Source of the DNA: Hibiscus mutabilis
Taxonomy: Eukaryota > Streptophyta > Magnoliopsida > Malvales > Malvaceae
Direction of reading: 5' to 3'
Length of the DNA stretch: 64,000 bases
Assembly: GCA_019671005.1 (NCBI GenBank)
Contig: CM033726.1
Location: forward strand, 24,934,440 to 24,998,439
Every line of letters starts with the position of its first letter. Position 1 is the stretch's first letter. Below are positions 60,161 to 64,000 of this stretch, one piece after another. The notes under the pieces were generated by a model that was not told the DNA's origin, did no database searches, and saw only the letters and a program-made list of their open reading frames with translations. The position numbers and the translations under genes are program-made.

Positions 60161-63100
60161 TGTAACACCCCCACCCGGTTTAGTAGTAAATCGGCTGAGG
60201 AGTGTTATGGGGAACACTGAAAACATGAATAATTTAAAACTTTTCAGAACTCATCCTTATTAGATGAGTTGAGTGACTAACAAGGCGTTTAAACGTTCGT
60301 ATATTATCATACAACAAGCATATGCATTTTAGTCACCCTAGATTACCAATCTTGGTTATACATTTGCAATTCTACATTTAAAGATGTCTACTATTTAAAC
60401 AGGTGACCATGCTTAGAATTCATATATCATACTTAGGCAAGAACATATTCTTATGTACCCAATCTCATTACGTGCAAGTCATGTAGATGTTTCATGCAGG
60501 TTCAACTAGTCATGCTTATGTGTACATACATTCAACCCAATCTCAAGCAAGCATAACATACTTATCATTCGTGATAAGATACCATCTAGACCTCATATTT
60601 AATCATATAAGCATAAGCAAATTCCTTATTCATTATAGGTCTTTACTTTGATTGGTTACTTCCAATTTTCATTCAAAGTTAACTACTAGTTACCCAAGAA
60701 CATGTGACATTCGAATAGCATACAATGGCCAGCAAGTGTTCATCTAATCTCAAAGTTCCTACATGCGCAGCTTACTATTCCATTCACAAGAAAATTAGGT
60801 CATTACATACTTCAGATTTAAGCAATCAAGCCTTCGCACATTAGAGGCCAATTTCATAATCATATACAAGCTTTCAAAATATCAAATGCATGGCTAGCTT
60901 AACTATATACAAATCTAGGTGCCACCAACCACTAGGAGCATTACAAGCAAGTACGGATTCATGCTTTAGATCTTGCTTATGTCTTACTTCAAGTTCGAGA
61001 AGTCTGACTTCGGGATCAAGTAATTCACCTTGAAGCACCTAACCTATGATTTGGGAAGAGAGAAAACGAGAGTGATAAGTACAATATGTACTTAGTGAGG
61101 TAGTACTAGTTCTAACCAATTACTATGTCATGTCTCCATTAATCAAGTAACCCTATTAAGGTTTATAGCATTCCAAGTCAAGCAAAAATCATAAACTCAT
61201 GTATCATCATACTTATGGCAATCAAATATCAAGGCAAGCATATGTTAAGAATCCATTTTGTCAAGCAAATCAAGCAGCATGGTAAGCTTACGAGTAATTA
61301 TCAAGTAAACATTTTCTAGTATCATTCTAATAGAAAGATAGCATGACAAGAAAAATCTTAGATCACAATTCAACCTTCAATCATTTCAAGTCAATCGATA
61401 ACATGTTTAGGCAAATCACAACATTTCTAAGTCAAGTAAGATAGTCACAATTTATATCAAGCTTATTATTCAAAATATGTTCACAATTTATACGCATTGG
61501 TTCAAGTGAGAGTATAAGTTCATTTCGAGTAGCATTTCATGTGACAAGTTTATCAAGTGTACAGGTATACATTTTAAATAGCATGTAAGCCTTAAGCCTT
61601 AATTATTGCTTGTTTACTTTCTTTTATTTAAACCTTATTACTTAGCTGTCCATTATACATTATTGTATAGCAAAATAGTTCATGATGACCTCTAATTTAT
61701 TCAAATCTGTCCATATTTTCATGTACAAGGTGTACATGGCAGAAACACTCAAGCAATACATGTTAATCACATAAAACGGTCTATATTTTCATGTACAAGG
61801 TGTACATGGCAGCAACACTCAAGATATACATGTTAATCACATAAAACAGTCCATATTTTCATGTACAAGGTGTACATGGCAGCAACACTCATGTATACAT
61901 AATTAGCATACACAAAGCAGTCCAATTCGAGTATTAATCATGTTATTCCGAGCAGAAACGCATGTATACATAATTAACATACACAAAACAGTCCAATTCG
62001 AGCATTAATCATGTTATTCCGAGGAGCAACACATGTATACATAATTAACATACACAAAACAGTACAATTCGAGCATTAATCATGTTATTTCGAGCAGCAA
62101 CGCATGTATACATAATTAACATACACAAAACAGTCCAATTCGAGCATTAATCATGTTATTCCGAGCAGCAACACATGTATACAAAATTAACATACACAAA
62201 ACAGTCCAATTCAAGCATTAATCATGTTATTCCGAGCAACAACGCATGTATACAAAATTAACATACATAGAAAGTCCAATTCGAGCATTAATCATTTTAT
62301 TTCGAGTAGCAACGCATGTATACATAATTAACATACACAAAACAGTCCATATTTTCATTTACAAGATGTACATGGCAGCAACATTTATTAATTCAAGTAA
62401 GATCGAGATCTTTTCAAGTAACAATCATGTAACAAGGAATTCGAGTATACAAGTCATGTAATATGTTCAAGTAATCAAGTTTTCATGTCAAGCAACTCAA
62501 GCAAACCAATCAAGTAATCATTAACTCAAGTGAGACCATGAGCCATTCCAAGTAGCAAATCATACAATACAAGGTTCAAACATAGGTAATTATCATTTCA
62601 AGAGTTTCATGTCAAGAATCAAGCATTACATGTCAAGCAATTTGAGTATTTCAAGGATTCATGTCAAGTGGTTCAAGTGTTCAAGATTTCTTGTCAAGTC
62701 ATTTAAGTATTTGAAGATATAGTTCAAGTATTCAAGATTTTATTTTGAATTTCTTATTCAGTTTCTCAATAAGGTTCATATCTTTTTATCATGTTTGCCT
62801 TGGATCATAATTGGTCATGAATAACATTGGTCCGTGTTTAACCATAAAGGTCCAAGAGATACTTAGCTCAAAGCACATAGCAATGGCCAATATCGGAAAC
62901 ATGTCAATCCTATACTTCTCACTATCCAACCAACTGTCGCCACCCGTACGACTCTCCCGTTACCTACAACTGTCGCCAATAACATATTACATGTAATGGG
63001 GCGTACCCCTGAGCCGTGGCTCATGGACCGTAGTCTCAATTATACCATGCATCATACCATTGTATCCAAGGACTTCCATTGTAGACAAGTTAAGTCTTTT

Positions 63101-64000
63101 CAATCTTTAAGCTTTTATTAGAGAGGTATTCTTATACTTTAAAGCTTGTTGTTGTTCTTATGTTTTATGCTTTCATGTTCAAGTCGAGACAATTCATATT
63201 CGAGAATTACATTCAAGCAAGTTATAGCAATATTATGCTTAGCCCTTAGGCTAGTTGAGCCTTAGCTCTTAAATTTGATTTCACAAGTTTACTTGTTACT
63301 CAAGTAAGCTATTCGAATTATATGCCATTTGTAGGCATCTAGTCATGTCTTTATATTCATGGTTTATATCACTTTTACAAGTATTTATATCATAAGAAAA
63401 ATTCTAAGCAAGAAACTCGAATGAATACACCCAAGACACGGAATCAAGCATTTTGAATCGGTCATGTTTCAAGTACAAGGATTCAAGCATTTCAATTAGA
63501 TCATATTTCAAGTACAATGATCCAAGCATTTCAATTAGATCACATTTCAAGTACAAGAATTCAAGCATTTCAATTAGATCACATTTCAAGCACCTCAAGT
63601 GACAAGCTTTTCAAATAGCAAGCATTTAAAGCATTTCAAGTAGTAGGCATTCAATTAAGTCAATCCAAGGCATGGATTCGTACATTTGTTTTCACTTTTC
63701 TTTCTACTTAATTTATCAATTTTCATGATATCACTTAAACACAATTTTGATTTAGTTCCATCTTCCCTTTTTAATCATATTCAAGTTAAATTAAGTTCAT
63801 TATCGTGGCATATCAATAACAAGAATATAGTCATGCATATTTGGTTAGGACCTAAGTCCTAACCCTATTGTAAACTACACTCACAATACTCCAAGCTTAG
63901 CTAGTCTGGGATCCAAATTCCTTTGTGTTTGCCACTAGCTTGGCCACTCCTTTCTTCCTCCACAAGGTTTACTCCTTGCTCTAACAATTCATACAAGTAA
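60161..64000 (-). mobile_element. Long LTR 3 of the array, cut by the window edge
   Basis: Starts (plus) TGTAACACCCCCACCCGG at 60,161 and runs past the window end. It has the hairpin (61,076-61,094), the three-unit 70-bp array, a six-unit 71-bp array (61,918-62,342), one 112-bp unit, the GTCGCCA block (62,868-63,037), a single 115-bp unit and 3.6 units of the 39-bp repeat. No coding seen. Confidence 0.9.

Overview
The window looks like a gene-poor, repeat-dense stretch of a flowering-plant nuclear genome. It is AT-rich, has no intact host gene that I can recognise, and is packed with decayed plant retroelements: Athila-type Ty3/gypsy, Tekay/Del-like chromovirus pieces, and L1-type LINEs with a DUF4283/zinc-knuckle ORF1. 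A degenerate TTTAGGG-type patch also fits a plant. The LTR style (TGTAAYACCCC...GGGGTRTTACA) would suit a eudicot such as a Malvaceae/cotton-like genome, but that is a guess. Nearly every open frame is a fragment of a broken element or a chance ORF.

Layout. 1-3381: an LTR cut by the window edge. 3382-4900: unassigned. 4900-10402: relic chromovirus on the minus strand (integrase, RNase H, RT, protease, iMet primer site, LTR). 10403-14300: spacer with a hAT-like MITE and telomere-like words. 14305-18690: 5'-truncated LINE on the minus strand, sitting directly behind the TATA box of an Athila LTR. 18695-26655: Athila element A (minus), whose envelope-like ORF is split by a 3.28-kb solo LTR. 26655-28700: LTR fragment and a second LINE remnant. 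29430-36830: Athila element B (minus). 36838-48798: Athila element C (plus), whose integrase is split by a 3.50-kb solo LTR. 48799-64000: a head-to-tail array of three very long LTRs (5.40 kb, 5.48 kb, and over 3.84 kb) separated only by 240-246 bp spacers.

History. Both solo LTRs have perfect 5-bp target duplications (ATCTT and TTATT), and in both cases the interrupted coding frame resumes on the far side. The Athila elements were therefore in place first, LTR elements landed in them later, and those shrank to solo LTRs by recombination. The long-LTR array then cut element C at 48,798.

Most unusual points. (1) In the 48.8-64 kb array, each spacer between long LTRs holds only an initiator-Met primer-binding site at one end and a polypurine tract at the other. 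This is a coding-free retroelement that is almost all LTR. (2) The 42.7-46.2 kb solo LTR carries the two outer parts of the 5S rRNA internal Pol III promoter at exactly the 5S spacing, followed by T runs. (3) Several otherwise divergent LTRs share a short hairpin whose arms differ in sequence but still pair, and one has six small hairpins with matched arm changes. These suggest selected RNA or DNA structure in LTRs that encode no protein.
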